Shown: positions 1 through 9,287, counted from the first letter of the stretch. The stretch: 35,335 nucleotides of DNA from Deltaproteobacteria bacterium (GCA_016929555.1 JAFGIO010000092.1:1-35335); one strand, 5' to 3'. Numbers and translations: made by a program. The notes: generated from the letters alone by a model not told the origin.

Positions 1-132
1 AAGAAGACGCGCTGATAGGCTCCCTTTGAACTCGCAGAGAGGTGCTCGGGAATAAACGGTCCCGATGGCCGCCTGAATCGAACATTTGCAGGGCTTACAA
101 TTCCTCTGGAGTTCCTGTCACCCCGGGGTGCT

Positions 133-909
133 TCACTTTTCAACCTTCTCGATTACCTGGATCACATCGGCCACTTGCCAAGAATCCTTCTGCACCCTGT
201 CCGCCCCCCGGCCGAGCACAAATCCTGCCGACCTTCCCCCGTCGAGGTTGAAGGCATCGGTGACGCCGAGTCCGGTGCCCATCAGGAAAGCGGCCATCTC
301 GGCGTAGGTCATTGCGCCCGTTTTGCTTACCGTGAAAATGACGTTCCCCCCATCGGTTATGGCCATCACGGTTCGCATATGGGCGCCGGCGGCATTGAAG
401 GCGAGCGGCCGACCCCTTCGGATCAGGTGGGGACCGCTTTTCAGCGCATGCCGAAAACCGGTCAAATCGACGCTGCTCCATGGCACACTCGCCATGTCGG
501 TGATCGCGACGTTTCCCTCGCGGGAAACCGAAAACAGTCCGAAGTGCCTATTTCGGGTATTGGGCGCCTTGATGATCCGTCCGTCGGCTATACAGAGATC
601 CGTAGGCCGGTATTTGTCGTCCCAGTAGCCGCCGTTCACCGTCAGCAAGACCTTGGGAAGCCGGTCGTGGAATTGGCCGACTGTCATTGGGGGATTTGCA
701 AAGACCACAGAAAAATCGAACCGACTCGGGTCCATCATCATGACGCTGACGATCCTGCCCTTGTTTTCATACTCGATGTATTTCACGACGGCAGGTTCGA
801 CGCCGAACGTCATCTGGTTGATCAATTGAAACGGCTGATCGGCCCGTGCAGGCGCCACCAGCAGAAACAACAATAAAGCATTTCCGATTGCAGAACGTGT
901 AACGTTCAT
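133..909 (-). CDS. Exported phosphodiester glycosidase (NAGPA) family protein
   Basis: A 258-residue protein. The first ~23 residues form a Sec signal peptide (MNVTRSAIGNALLLFLLVA, cut after the Ala-Arg-Ala stretch), so it acts outside the cytoplasm. The body has the marks of the phosphodiester glycosidase family (NAGPA domain): an NGGYW motif in the first half and NLDGGRSAGF near the C-terminus. Family members cleave phosphodiester-linked sugars or belong to poorly characterised cell-surface enzymes; the substrate here is unknown. The frame stays open upstream to 1083, but the ATG at 909 is preferred because it follows a purine-rich ribosome site (GAGG/GAGGGA) and begins the signal peptide directly. 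It diverges from the CTERM protein gene at 1201. No terminator is visible downstream. Family assignment is firm; the reaction is not. Confidence 0.85.
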   Translation of the reverse strand: MNVTRSAIGNALLLFLLVAPARADQPFQLINQMTFGVEPAVVKYIEYENKGRIVSVMMMDPSRFDFSVVFANPPMTVGQFHDRLPKVLLTVNGGYWDDKYRPTDLCIADGRIIKAPNTRNRHFGLFSVSREGNVAITDMASVPWSSVDLTGFRHALKSGPHLIRRGRPLAFNAAGAHMRTVMAITDGGNVIFTVSKTGAMTYAEMAAFLMGTGLGVTDAFNLDGGRSAGFVLGRGADRVQKDSWQVADVIQVIEKVEK

Positions 910-1041
910 TCCCTCTTCAACCTCATAGAAGATGATGCTGTCGCTTCCATAACCGACACCCCCCTCAGAAGTCAAGCGGTGATTCCGGCGGACTCGCAAA
1001 AGAACCATGACGCCTATACGCAAAAATACGCGAAACACCTC

Positions 1042-1070
1042 TTGACAGGCAAAAACAGCCTTCCTATACT
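1042..1070 (+). promoter_or_regulatory. Sigma-70-type promoter for the CTERM protein gene
   Basis: TTGACA at 1042-1047, a 17-bp spacer and TATACT at 1065-1070, close to consensus. Predicted transcription start is near 1077, leaving a ~124-nt leader before the start codon at 1201. Confidence 0.7.
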
Positions 1071-1156
1071 GCAACTCGACCAATGCGATCGTTTAAGGGG
1101 CGTCGATTCTCATCATGGGGAGCGCCCCCGCCTCGGATACCGGACCAAGGAAAACA

Positions 1157-1228
1157 ATGAAGGCCATCATCTTTATTCGTTACAGACAGGAGGCACAGCG
1201 ATGGGAACCAAAGCGCGTCTTGGACTGA
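1157..1228 (+). CDS. Possible 23-codon upstream ORF overlapping the CTERM gene start
   Basis: An ATG at 1157 is preceded by AAGGAAAACA and opens a 23-residue frame that stops at 1226-1228. It therefore runs out of frame through the ribosome site and start codon (1201) of the next gene. The peptide is basic and matches nothing I recognise. It could be a leader that modulates initiation downstream, or chance. Position and the ribosome site are the only support. Confidence 0.25.
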   Translation: MKAIIFIRYRQEAQRWEPKRVLD

Positions 1229-1947
1229 TAGGACTGGTAATCCTAACCTTGATGATCGCCGCTTCGATTTCGGATGCGACGACCTATGAAGAGGATTTCG
1301 GTTCAATCGGCGATTTGAGCCGCTGGATTGCCGGCCCCTCCCATATAGATTCCTACGGCATCTATGAAGGAGAGCTTTTCATCGATGGGAAAGGTTCCCC
1401 AAGCAGTTCAGGAGGCTGGGGCGTTCTGCAATATGACGCCAACCTGGGCGATACCTTCGTGGCGTCATGGCAGACGCGCATCACTTATCATGAGTACGCG
1501 AATTTCGTTCTTTTCGCCGGTCCGCCTTGGTACTTCAACGTCACCACCGGCTATGCAAAAAACGGCTATGTATTCTGGCTCGATATCAACGACCCGACGT
1601 ATCCCAAGCTCGACATCATGAAGATGAAGAGCGGCACGGGCGGCGATTTGCCGGGTGCAACCCGAAACGTCAGTCTTGCCGAGGACATCGACCTGAACCA
1701 GTGGTTCGACTGGCGGCTCGAAAAAGCGCCTGCTTATATCAGGGTCTTTATCAACGGTACCCAGGTAATCGATACCTACGATGCCGAGTTCGCTCATTCG
1801 GATTTCAAACTCGGCTTGAGCTTCGGTGAGGACAGCCGAGGGTACATCGATAACCTGAGGATAACGACTCCCGTACCCGCCGCCCTGTGGCTTTTCGGCT
1901 CGGGGCTCCTGGGGCTCGTCCTTCTCCGGAGGAAGCCCGCCCACTGA
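1201..1947 (+). CDS. Exported protein with VPxPA-CTERM sorting signal, lectin/LamG-like body
   Basis: A 248-residue protein. It begins with a Sec signal peptide (about residues 1-25, ending near SISDATT). The body is rich in Trp, Tyr, Gly and Asp and resembles concanavalin-A-like/LamG beta-sandwich proteins (for example a DWRLEKAPAYIRVFINGTQV stretch). It ends in VPVPAALWLFGSGLLGLVLL plus RRK (from about residue 223), a textbook PEP-CTERM/VPxxA-CTERM tripartite tail: motif, hydrophobic helix, basic end. In such systems exosortase removes the tail and the protein goes to the surface or to exopolysaccharide. No exosortase gene is in the window. The start at 1201 is chosen for its AGGAGG ribosome site and the signal peptide. 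It ends 10 bp from the convergent sbcC stop with no terminator between. The sorting signal is certain; the lectin-like fold is inference. Confidence 0.85.
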   Translation: MGTKARLGLIGLVILTLMIAASISDATTYEEDFGSIGDLSRWIAGPSHIDSYGIYEGELFIDGKGSPSSSGGWGVLQYDANLGDTFVASWQTRITYHEYANFVLFAGPPWYFNVTTGYAKNGYVFWLDINDPTYPKLDIMKMKSGTGGDLPGATRNVSLAEDIDLNQWFDWRLEKAPAYIRVFINGTQVIDTYDAEFAHSDFKLGLSFGEDSRGYIDNLRITTPVPAALWLFGSGLLGLVLLRRKPAH

Positions 1948-1957
1948 ATGGGATTCC

Positions 1958-4900
1958 TCAAATCCTCCTGCATCCCGGACCGGACAGGATACTGCGCCCC
2001 CCTGTCTCGGGCGTAACCTGTATTCGGGCGGCGATGCGTTCCTTCAGCGCCGATACGTGCGAGATGACGCCGATGAGCTTTCCTTCCTGCCGCAGCCCCG
2101 CAAGCGTCTCCAGGGCCGTTTCCAGGGCGTCCTCGTCGAGGGTGCCGAATCCTTCGTCGAGAAAGAGGGAGTCGACCCGGACATTCCGGCCGGCCATTTG
2201 AGAGAGGCCGAGGGCCAGGGCGAGGCTGACGATGAAGCTCTCGCCGCCGGAAAGATTCTTCGTCGAGCGGACTTCGCCCGCCTGATAGTTGTCGATGACG
2301 TTCAATTCCAGGGGTTCCGCTTCGTCGCGAAGCAGCAGGTAGCGGTCCGTCATCTCCCGCAGCCGTCGGTTGGCCTGGGCGATCACCATTTCAAAGGTCA
2401 GCCCCTGTGCGAAGTTCCGGAATTTCTTGCCATCGGCCGACCCTATGAGCTGATGAAGCCTGTCCCAGCGTTCGCACTCCTTTCTTTGCGCTTCGATCCT
2501 CTTCGTGCGTTCGTGCTGGCTGCGTTTCTGCTTTTCATTGTCCGACAGGCTTTTCATGACGCCGCCGATGTCGAGGGTCAGCTGTTTTAGGTCGGCTTCC
2601 ATGATGCGGATGTTTTCCCTCAGGGTTTCAGCGGATTGATCGGCCAGATCCTTCCCGCGTTCCGCAGCAAGGGTTTCCGCCCTGTCCTTCCGCCGGGCTT
2701 CCAGTTCCGCCTTTTCCCCGAGGAGCGCCTGCTCCCTCGCGGCAAGCGACTCCCGCTGCTCTTCCCCGAGACGTGAGGACAGGTAGTCCTCCTCGCCGGC
2801 AAATCCCGCCCCGGTGATCCGCTCACGCCATTTTTGCTCCGCCTTCACCTGCTCTGCCGACCGATGGCCCGTTTTCTCCCGCAACGAAGCGATTCTTTCC
2901 TTCAGTGCGCCGATTTCTCTTTCAATCCGACCGTAGTCTGCGCGGGCCGTTTCCAGGACCTTGCCCGCCCTGTCGACCGTTTCCGCCAACCGCCTCTCCT
3001 CCAAATCGGCGCTCTTTTCTCCGAAAAGCGCCCGGCGCGAACCTTTCAGGGATTCCCATTCCCCTTTCAGCCCGTCCCGTTCCCTGCGCCTTTCCGCCAG
3101 GTCGTTTTCGAGGTTTTGCAGCAGGGCCCGCTGCTTCTCGATCCCGGCCTTTTGTTCGACGATTTTCCTCTCGCAATGGACGCTTTCGCCCTCCTTCGCC
3201 TGCCAGGTGTTCCTGCGATCCGTCAAATGCTCCAAGAGGGCATCGAGGCCGTCCAGCGGAACCCGTCCGACCCCGAAAGGTTCGACATCCCCAAGAACCG
3301 AAGCCCTGGCGTTCTCGAGCTGTGCGGCCAGAGCGGTGCAGTCTTCGTCCAACCGTTCGCAATCCCGCCGGGCCGTCTCGAGGTTTTGCCTGGCCTCCTG
3401 CAGGGCCTTTCCGGAGGCTTCGAATGTTGCCCTGATCTTCTCCAATGTCTTCAGCGTCGACTTTTCCTGCCCGTCCTTTCTGTCGGCGAGGGAAACAATC
3501 CCTGTTGTTTCCGCAAGCTTCCTCTGCACACCGGCGATCTCTACACGAATCTTCCCGGCGCGCTCCTCCGGCAAAGCGGCAATATCCAGCTGCTCCAGGA
3601 CGGCTGCAAGCTGTTTTTCGTCGGCACGGAGCGTCGCCTTCTTTTCGTCCAGATCCTTTTGCGCGTGACGGATGTCGGCCGAGGTCCGAATGCGGTCGTT
3701 CTCCAGCTTCTTGAGATGAATGTCCTCCTTCCCGAGCGCTTCCCTGGACTTATGAAGCGCCGCCTCCGTCTCGTTCATGGCCGGAACGTTTCCCCCGGCA
3801 TAGGGATGCTCCGTTGCGCCACACAACGGGCAGGGCTTGCCGTCTTCGAGGCGTTTGCGTTCTTCCTCCAGATCGCGGATTCGGCTGAGAAGCGACACCT
3901 GCATATCCAGGAAAGCCACATCCTTCTCCAGGAGGGCTTTTCGTTCGGCAACGGATTTGATTTCCTCCATCAGCCTGACATCGTCTGCGCTCAGTGCCTC
4001 CAGGTTCGATCCAAGGCCGCCCAGGACCTCAACAGTCTGCTCGATCCGATCGAGGGTTTCTCCCGCTCTGCCCAAGAAACGCTCTCTCTCCTTGAGGGCC
4101 TCCGCTTCGGCGCGCCACAGGGCGACGTCTCGTCCCTGGAGGATCGCCGCCGTCTCATCTCTCAAACCATCGAGGGCTTTCCGACGTTTCTCGAAATCCC
4201 CGAGGACCTTCTCATGTTCGGCCTCTCGCTCGGCGCATGTAGAGGCGGCGACATCCCTTTTCCCGGCGGCTTCTTTAAGCTCCGTCGATGCCTTCTCATG
4301 CCTTGCCGCAGCGTCCCGCAGCGTCGAAAACCCTCTCTCGATGGCGCCGAGACTCCCCGTCAGGGCAGCATCGACGGCATGCTTCTCCTGATAACTTCGG
4401 ATCGCTTCCAGGGCGGCCTGCTCCTTTTTCAGCTCCCCTTCGGCGTTCTCGAGACGGCGGCAATCGTCTTTTCTCCGGGTCTCGCTCCTCTCGATTGACC
4501 TTTCCCCTTCCTTAAGCCGCCTTTCACGCTCACTGATTCGGGTATCGAGATCGCGCACGCTTTTGATGGTTTCCCCCTCCGTCAACTGCCTGGCTCGCGC
4601 CTCCTGCAGCATCCCCTCCGATTTTTTCCTTGCGGCAAGGATCTGCTCGGCGGATTTCTCCTTCTCGGGCAGCACGGCAAGAGCGTCCTGCAGCTCCTTC
4701 ATCTCGGAGGCCTGCAGTTCCCGCAGGGCCGCCAATCCCCGGTAATCGCCTTCCAGGCCAAGAGCCCTCCGCGATTTTTCCAGCCTCCGGGATTCCGGCG
4801 CAAAGGCGCGGCGCCGCTCCTCGAGTTCATGAAGTCCTGCGGCCAGTTCCCCCAGCTCCCTCTCCAGGGCGTCCATCCCCTCGATCCAGGCCAGGGCACC

Positions 4901-5629
4901 GCCCTTCGCCTTTCTTTCCTCCGCAAGTTCGGCTTCCCGCTTTTGTTTTTCCATCAGGCCGGTCCGCAAATCCGCCTCTTCCTCTTCACCCAGAACCTGG
5001 ATGCCCTTCAGTTCGGCCTGCAGCAGCTCAAGGCGGCCCCGTTCAGCAGCGCGGCGTTCATGGACCTTCATGGAGATCTGTGTGTAAATTTCCGTGCCGG
5101 TTATCTGTTCGAGAAGGGGGGACCTCTCACCGGGAGGCGCCTGTAGAAAGACGGCGAATCCCCCCTGGGCCAGGAGCATCGAACGGGTGAACCGCTCGAA
5201 ATTCATGCCCGTTGTCTCCTCGATGAAATCACCGACCTGGTTTATCTTGGATTCCAGGACCCTGCCGGTATCGGTGTCCGAAATTTCGTGCCTGGCCTGC
5301 TGCAATTCGCCTTCCGGCTTCCTGCGGGCGCGATGCTGGCTCCAGTGACAGCGGTATCGGCCCTTGCCGGTCTCGAAGGTCACCTCGGCAAAACATTCCC
5401 CCGTCTGCCGCGACATGATCTCGTTGCCGCCCTTCGTAACCTTGCCGAGGCGGGGGGTGCTGCCGTAAAGGGCGAGGCAGATCGCGTCCATGATGGTCGT
5501 CTTGCCGGCTCCCGTGGGACCCGTGATGGCAAAGATGCCGTCCGATGCGTAGGCCGGATGGGTGAAATCGACCTGCCATTCGCCGGTGAGCGAGTTTAGG
5601 TTCTTGAAGCGAACACCGAGAATTCTCAT
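1958..5629 (-). CDS. sbcC: Exonuclease SbcC, SMC/Rad50-type ATPase subunit
   Basis: A 1223-residue protein. SbcC pairs with SbcD to open and cut DNA ends and hairpins, acting on palindromes, stalled forks and blocked ends. The N-terminal half-ATPase has Walker A GPTGAGKTT at residues 37-45 and a Q-loop region around MLLAQGGF. Two long Glu/Lys/Arg-rich coiled-coil arms flank a CPLC zinc hook at residues 600-603, exactly mid-protein. The C-terminal half-ATPase has the ABC signature LSGGES at 1126-1131, Walker B LFLDEGFGTLD at 1155-1165 and a switch His in the ISHVSAL segment. The length is slightly above the E. coli protein (~1050). The gene starts 11 bp after the sbcD stop, so the two are co-transcribed. 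Function is known from the family and every motif is present. Confidence 0.97.
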   Translation of the reverse strand: MRILGVRFKNLNSLTGEWQVDFTHPAYASDGIFAITGPTGAGKTTIMDAICLALYGSTPRLGKVTKGGNEIMSRQTGECFAEVTFETGKGRYRCHWSQHRARRKPEGELQQARHEISDTDTGRVLESKINQVGDFIEETTGMNFERFTRSMLLAQGGFAVFLQAPPGERSPLLEQITGTEIYTQISMKVHERRAAERGRLELLQAELKGIQVLGEEEEADLRTGLMEKQKREAELAEERKAKGGALAWIEGMDALERELGELAAGLHELEERRRAFAPESRRLEKSRRALGLEGDYRGLAALRELQASEMKELQDALAVLPEKEKSAEQILAARKKSEGMLQEARARQLTEGETIKSVRDLDTRISERERRLKEGERSIERSETRRKDDCRRLENAEGELKKEQAALEAIRSYQEKHAVDAALTGSLGAIERGFSTLRDAAARHEKASTELKEAAGKRDVAASTCAEREAEHEKVLGDFEKRRKALDGLRDETAAILQGRDVALWRAEAEALKERERFLGRAGETLDRIEQTVEVLGGLGSNLEALSADDVRLMEEIKSVAERKALLEKDVAFLDMQVSLLSRIRDLEEERKRLEDGKPCPLCGATEHPYAGGNVPAMNETEAALHKSREALGKEDIHLKKLENDRIRTSADIRHAQKDLDEKKATLRADEKQLAAVLEQLDIAALPEERAGKIRVEIAGVQRKLAETTGIVSLADRKDGQEKSTLKTLEKIRATFEASGKALQEARQNLETARRDCERLDEDCTALAAQLENARASVLGDVEPFGVGRVPLDGLDALLEHLTDRRNTWQAKEGESVHCERKIVEQKAGIEKQRALLQNLENDLAERRRERDGLKGEWESLKGSRRALFGEKSADLEERRLAETVDRAGKVLETARADYGRIEREIGALKERIASLREKTGHRSAEQVKAEQKWRERITGAGFAGEEDYLSSRLGEEQRESLAAREQALLGEKAELEARRKDRAETLAAERGKDLADQSAETLRENIRIMEADLKQLTLDIGGVMKSLSDNEKQKRSQHERTKRIEAQRKECERWDRLHQLIGSADGKKFRNFAQGLTFEMVIAQANRRLREMTDRYLLLRDEAEPLELNVIDNYQAGEVRSTKNLSGGESFIVSLALALGLSQMAGRNVRVDSLFLDEGFGTLDEDALETALETLAGLRQEGKLIGVISHVSALKERIAARIQVTPETGGRSILSGPGCRRI

Positions 5630-5640
5630 GTCCTCTCCTC

Positions 5641-6870
5641 CTACTGCTCCATCACATCCGCTTCGTTCAGCGATAGAATGATTTCCCGATAGGCGTTCAA
5701 AAGCTCATCCCGCTGTTCCTCGGGAATTTCGTGCGCCTTCAAACAGCGGTTGAAGACATCGATGGCGCCGAGATCGTCGAGGGTCTCCCCCGCGCCCATC
5801 CGGCTGAGAACGCGTTCCAGTATCCGACTGTTCCTGACGGTCAGGATCTCCAGGCCGGAGCCGGCTGCCAGTTCGTCGAGACGCAGGCGAAGATCGCCGG
5901 CGATTTCATCTCCTTCATAGAGGACCTCCAGCCAGGCACCGCTGCCCGCCGCCTTCAAGGCTTCGATCGCCCCGGCAATGGCATTCCAATCACCCTTCAG
6001 GGTCTTCAGCTCCCGGAAGGAGGGTACGGGAATCTCGGAGATCCCGGGCGTTCCTTCCGCAAACTCGACGAGAACCACGCACTTTGGTTGCACGGCCTCC
6101 GCAAAGCCGATCGGCAGGGGCGAACCGGAATAGCGGATAAAATCCGACCCTCCCACCTTCTGCGGGATATGGAGATGTCCCAGGGCAAGGTAGTCGATGC
6201 ATTCGGGAAATACGTCCATGCCGACATGCAGCAGGGAGCCGATGTACAGCTCGCGGACCCCGTCTCCGTCAGCGGTCCTGCCTCCCTCGGTGTACAGATG
6301 CCCCATGGCGACAATGGGCACGGGCTTTTCAAGAGTGTCCCGTCTTGACAGAGCTTCCTCATAGACCATCCGGTAGTGGGCCCTGATCCCTTCTATGATT
6401 TTGCGTTCCTTGTCTTCGATGCTCTCGCCTGCCTCGGCAACTCGGATGTCTCGGTCCCGGAGATAGGGGATAGCGCACACAATCATCCGCGGCTCATCAT
6501 CGGCTCCTGCAATCACGATGGTTTCATCACCCGGAAATTCGGACGCGGACCCCACGATATGGATGTTCAAGAATCTAAGAATTTCCCGGGGTGCATTCAA
6601 AAAGGAAGGCGAATCGTGGTTGCCACCGATAACGACCACATGCCGGTTCGGCGAGGCGGCCACGCGGCAGAGGAATCGGTAGTACAGTTGCTGGGCGTGG
6701 TTGCTGGGCGTGCTGCTGTCGAATAGGTCTCCCGCCACGAGCAGCACATCGATGTCCTCGCTCTCGATGAGCCCCGCAAGCCAGTCGAGGAAGGCTTCCT
6801 GTTCGTCGTATCGCTTGCGGCCGTGCAAGGCGCGGCCGAGGTGCCAGTCGGAGGTATGGAGAAGCTTCAT
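5641..6870 (-). CDS. sbcD: Exonuclease SbcD, Mre11-type nuclease subunit
   Basis: A 409-residue metallophosphoesterase, the nuclease half of SbcCD. Mn-binding motifs appear in order: DWHLG (residues 8-12), GDLFD (47-51), GGNHDS (82-87) and, after the capping insertion, LGHLH. The C-terminal third matches the SbcD capping domain that touches the SbcC coiled coil. The frame is open upstream to 6999, but the ATG at 6870 begins the conserved MKLLHTSDWHLG start and follows a GAGGA ribosome site. It is the first gene of an sbcD-sbcC operon. It diverges from the 4Fe-4S protein gene at 7044. The 173-bp spacer has A/T-rich stretches but no promoter I would commit to. Confidence 0.97.
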   Translation of the reverse strand: MKLLHTSDWHLGRALHGRKRYDEQEAFLDWLAGLIESEDIDVLLVAGDLFDSSTPSNHAQQLYYRFLCRVAASPNRHVVVIGGNHDSPSFLNAPREILRFLNIHIVGSASEFPGDETIVIAGADDEPRMIVCAIPYLRDRDIRVAEAGESIEDKERKIIEGIRAHYRMVYEEALSRRDTLEKPVPIVAMGHLYTEGGRTADGDGVRELYIGSLLHVGMDVFPECIDYLALGHLHIPQKVGGSDFIRYSGSPLPIGFAEAVQPKCVVLVEFAEGTPGISEIPVPSFRELKTLKGDWNAIAGAIEALKAAGSGAWLEVLYEGDEIAGDLRLRLDELAAGSGLEILTVRNSRILERVLSRMGAGETLDDLGAIDVFNRCLKAHEIPEEQRDELLNAYREIILSLNEADVMEQ

Positions 6871-7043
6871 GCTGTCCTCACATTCCTTTACAAGCTGATA
6901 TTTTATTAAAAGTACAAACCCCCAATCATTATCGCTTGACGAACCCTCCCCAAAGATGAGATGAAGCGACGTTATTTCCTGAAACCCTCCGCAGCCCAAG
7001 AGGCAACCGAGGAAATTTCGATCAAGAAAAGGAGACGACCCAT

Positions 7044-8135
7044 ATGGCCGAACAAGGTATTTACGAAGATCTGAGGAAGGCGATCAAGCGTGCCGGAGGG
7101 GCCCTGCCCGCCATCGGCATCGACGAACTCTACGCCCTGCTCAAGGAGCTGTTCACCCCCGAGGAGGCGGCGCTGCTGATTTCCATGCCGAATGCATTGA
7201 TCACCGCAAAGGACCATGCCGCAACGCTGGGCAGGGCACCCGATGAAATCGAGGCGATGATGGAGGCCATGACCAACAAGGGTCTCCTCCATGCAGGGAA
7301 AAATGCCGAAGGAATTTACGAGTACATCCCGATCCCGCTTCTTCCGGGGATTTACGAAATGCAGTTTTATCGCGGAACCAAAACGGAACGCGATTATCGC
7401 CTCGCCCGGCTCTTCAAGGACTATCTGGACACCCTGCAGAAGCTGAGGGAGTCGCTCCCGACGCCTCCTCCCCTGCCCGAGACCTCCTATTTTCGCGTCC
7501 TGCCCGTCGAAAAGGAGGTCTCATCGGCGATGACGGTGCTCCCCTACGCACAGCTCTCCAAATATGTGGAGCAGACATCGGCCATTGCCGTCGGAACCTG
7601 CTATTGCCGGCATCATGCCATCCTGATCGACGAGAGGGACAACTGCGGTGTTTCCCATTCGAACTGCATGGCCTTCGGCGCAGGCGCCATCTTCGCCGCT
7701 GAAAGAAACATGGGCCGCCTCATAAGCAAGGAGGAGGCCCTCAAGATCCTCGCCGAGGCCGAAGAGGAGGGGCTCGTTCACTGCACCGCCAACACTTCTG
7801 AGGAACTGATCTTCATCTGCAACTGCTGCTCCTGTCACTGCGGCATCCTGAGACAGGCGAAATGGGTGCCGGACTCCTGGCGCGTGCTCACTTCGGGCTA
7901 CCACGCCGAAATCGACGACACGCTCTGCAGCGGTTGCGAGGTCTGCCTCGACCGCTGTCCCGTTTCGGCGATTAAGGTAACGGACACGGCAAACGTCGAC
8001 ACGATGCGGTGCATCGGCTGCGGCCTCTGCGTCGATACCTGCCCCACCGAGGCGATCCGGCTCGTCCTCAGGGCGGAGGCACCGGCACCGCCGAGGCGGA
8101 TGGGCCATCTGGAACGCGCCGTAAAGAAGCCTTGA
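7044..8135 (+). CDS. Cytoplasmic multi-cluster 4Fe-4S protein with winged-helix-like N-terminus
   Basis: A 363-residue soluble protein with no signal peptide. Residues ~1-100 look like a small helical, possibly winged-helix, region. The middle has Cys-rich motifs GTCYCRHH and, further on, CNCCSCHCG, with extra Cys between them (DNCGVSHSNC). The C-terminus is a bacterial two-cluster ferredoxin: C295xxC298xxC301xxxC305P and C323xxC326xxC329xxxC333P. Proteins of this architecture are common in anaerobes and are annotated only as 4Fe-4S binding proteins; the electron partner is unknown. The middle Cys sets could hold a further cluster or a metal. The ribosome site AAGGAGA sits 10 bases before the ATG. 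The neighbour across a 33-bp convergent gap is a flavin oxidoreductase, a possible but unproven redox partner. Confidence 0.88.
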   Translation: MAEQGIYEDLRKAIKRAGGALPAIGIDELYALLKELFTPEEAALLISMPNALITAKDHAATLGRAPDEIEAMMEAMTNKGLLHAGKNAEGIYEYIPIPLLPGIYEMQFYRGTKTERDYRLARLFKDYLDTLQKLRESLPTPPPLPETSYFRVLPVEKEVSSAMTVLPYAQLSKYVEQTSAIAVGTCYCRHHAILIDERDNCGVSHSNCMAFGAGAIFAAERNMGRLISKEEALKILAEAEEEGLVHCTANTSEELIFICNCCSCHCGILRQAKWVPDSWRVLTSGYHAEIDDTLCSGCEVCLDRCPVSAIKVTDTANVDTMRCIGCGLCVDTCPTEAIRLVLRAEAPAPPRRMGHLERAVKKP

Positions 8136-8168
8136 ATCCTTTCTTTACGGGGAGACCGGAGCGCCCGA

Positions 8169-9182
8169 TCAGGCCTTCCAGTACTTGCGCGCCGACAGCT
8201 TGTTGATCACCGTTTCGGCCTCGGCAACGATGTCGTCGACGATCTTCTTTACCGGCTCGATCTTGTTGATTCGGCCCGAGACCATGCCCAACGGCAGAAT
8301 CCCCTGGACGGTGTCGCCGGTGTTCATGGCGGTGGGGCCGCTGAAGCTGAGGCCCTCTTCTTCGTGCAGTTTCTGCAAATATTGGATGATGCCCGCCGCC
8401 CCCTCATTCTGCTCGATCTCCAGGATCTTCTGTGTGCGCTCGGTGCGGATGGCGCGGACGGGATCGCCGATGGACATGAGAATGTAATCGGTTTCGTTGT
8501 AGTTCGTCTCGATCATTTTCTGCTTGACCTTCGGGTGAATGATGCATTCATCGGATGCGCAGAAACGGGTGCCCATGTAAACCGCCTCTCCGCCCATGGC
8601 CAGCACCGCTGCAAGTCCCCGACCGTCACAGAAACCTCCGCCGATTGCCACCGGAACATCCACCATATCCACCATAAGGGGCCCCACCACGCTTGTGGCG
8701 GATCGTTCCGCCCCGGGATGTCCCCCTTCCTCGGATCCAATGATGGTTATGCCGTCCGCCCCCAGCTTTGCAGCCTTCACGCCGTCCTTGATCCTCGCCA
8801 CCTTGTGAATCCATGGAACCCCCATGTCCTTGATGCGCTTGACCCACTTTTCGGGACTCCTCGCCGAGGTTTCGATGGCCGGCACCTTGTGCTTTTCGAT
8901 CAAATCGAAGGCGCGTTCAAACCAGGCCTGATCGAGCTCCGTAAAGAGCGTCACGTTGACCCCGAAGGGTTTGTCCGTCAGGTCCTTCGTCTTTTTGATC
9001 TCGTCTTCCATCTTGCCGAGGTCGTCCGCCCATTGAATGGCGCACATGAAGCCGATGCCTCCCGCATTTCCCACCGCTGCTGCCAGTTCGGACGTGCTGA
9101 TCAGCCCCGCCGCCATGCCGCCCTGGATGATGGGGTACTCGATGCCGAACAACTCCGTAATCCTCGTCTTGAAGAAACTCAT
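8169..9182 (-). CDS. Nitronate monooxygenase / FMN-dependent NAD(P)H oxidoreductase family
   Basis: A 337-residue TIM-barrel FMN protein. It starts with the family signature FGIEYPIIQGGMA (FMN-binding loop). It then shows GFMCAIQW, FGVNVTLF, the catalytic-region motif EGGHPGAE with its conserved His, and the phosphate-binding GGG plus MGTRF segment. The family includes nitronate monooxygenase and FabK-type enoyl-ACP reductase; in strict anaerobes these proteins probably act as flavin reductases rather than oxygenases. Two ATGs are adjacent (9185 and 9182). The second is chosen because AAGGAGG lies 6 bases before it and only 3 before the first. It is convergent with the 4Fe-4S gene and divergent from gspN. 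The substrate cannot be decided from sequence. Confidence 0.88.
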   Translation of the reverse strand: MSFFKTRITELFGIEYPIIQGGMAAGLISTSELAAAVGNAGGIGFMCAIQWADDLGKMEDEIKKTKDLTDKPFGVNVTLFTELDQAWFERAFDLIEKHKVPAIETSARSPEKWVKRIKDMGVPWIHKVARIKDGVKAAKLGADGITIIGSEEGGHPGAERSATSVVGPLMVDMVDVPVAIGGGFCDGRGLAAVLAMGGEAVYMGTRFCASDECIIHPKVKQKMIETNYNETDYILMSIGDPVRAIRTERTQKILEIEQNEGAAGIIQYLQKLHEEEGLSFSGPTAMNTGDTVQGILPLGMVSGRINKIEPVKKIVDDIVAEAETVINKLSARKYWKA

Positions 9183-9287
9183 CATGAACCTCCTTTGTCG
9201 TCATTTCGTTATGAGGAATGTAGGAACGAGGCTATCCCTATCGCAGGCCGCCGCAAATTGTCAATAGATTAAAAGCCGTTTCACCGT

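Noticed and set aside
119-130. CACCCCGGGGTG palindrome just after the phosphodiester glycosidase gene
   Set aside because: A perfect 12-bp palindrome, but with no loop and no T-run on either strand, so not a terminator; could be chance at this GC content.
1-132. Gene at the left edge
   Set aside because: Short frames only, with no ribosome site or motif; nothing can be supported.
2834-4498. A 554-codon + strand frame opposite sbcC
   Set aside because: Mirror of coiled-coil codons (GAG/AAG read as CTC/CTT), giving a false Leu/Phe/Arg-rich product.
8136-8168. Terminator between the 4Fe-4S and FMN oxidoreductase genes
   Set aside because: The 33-bp convergent gap has no stem followed by a T-run.
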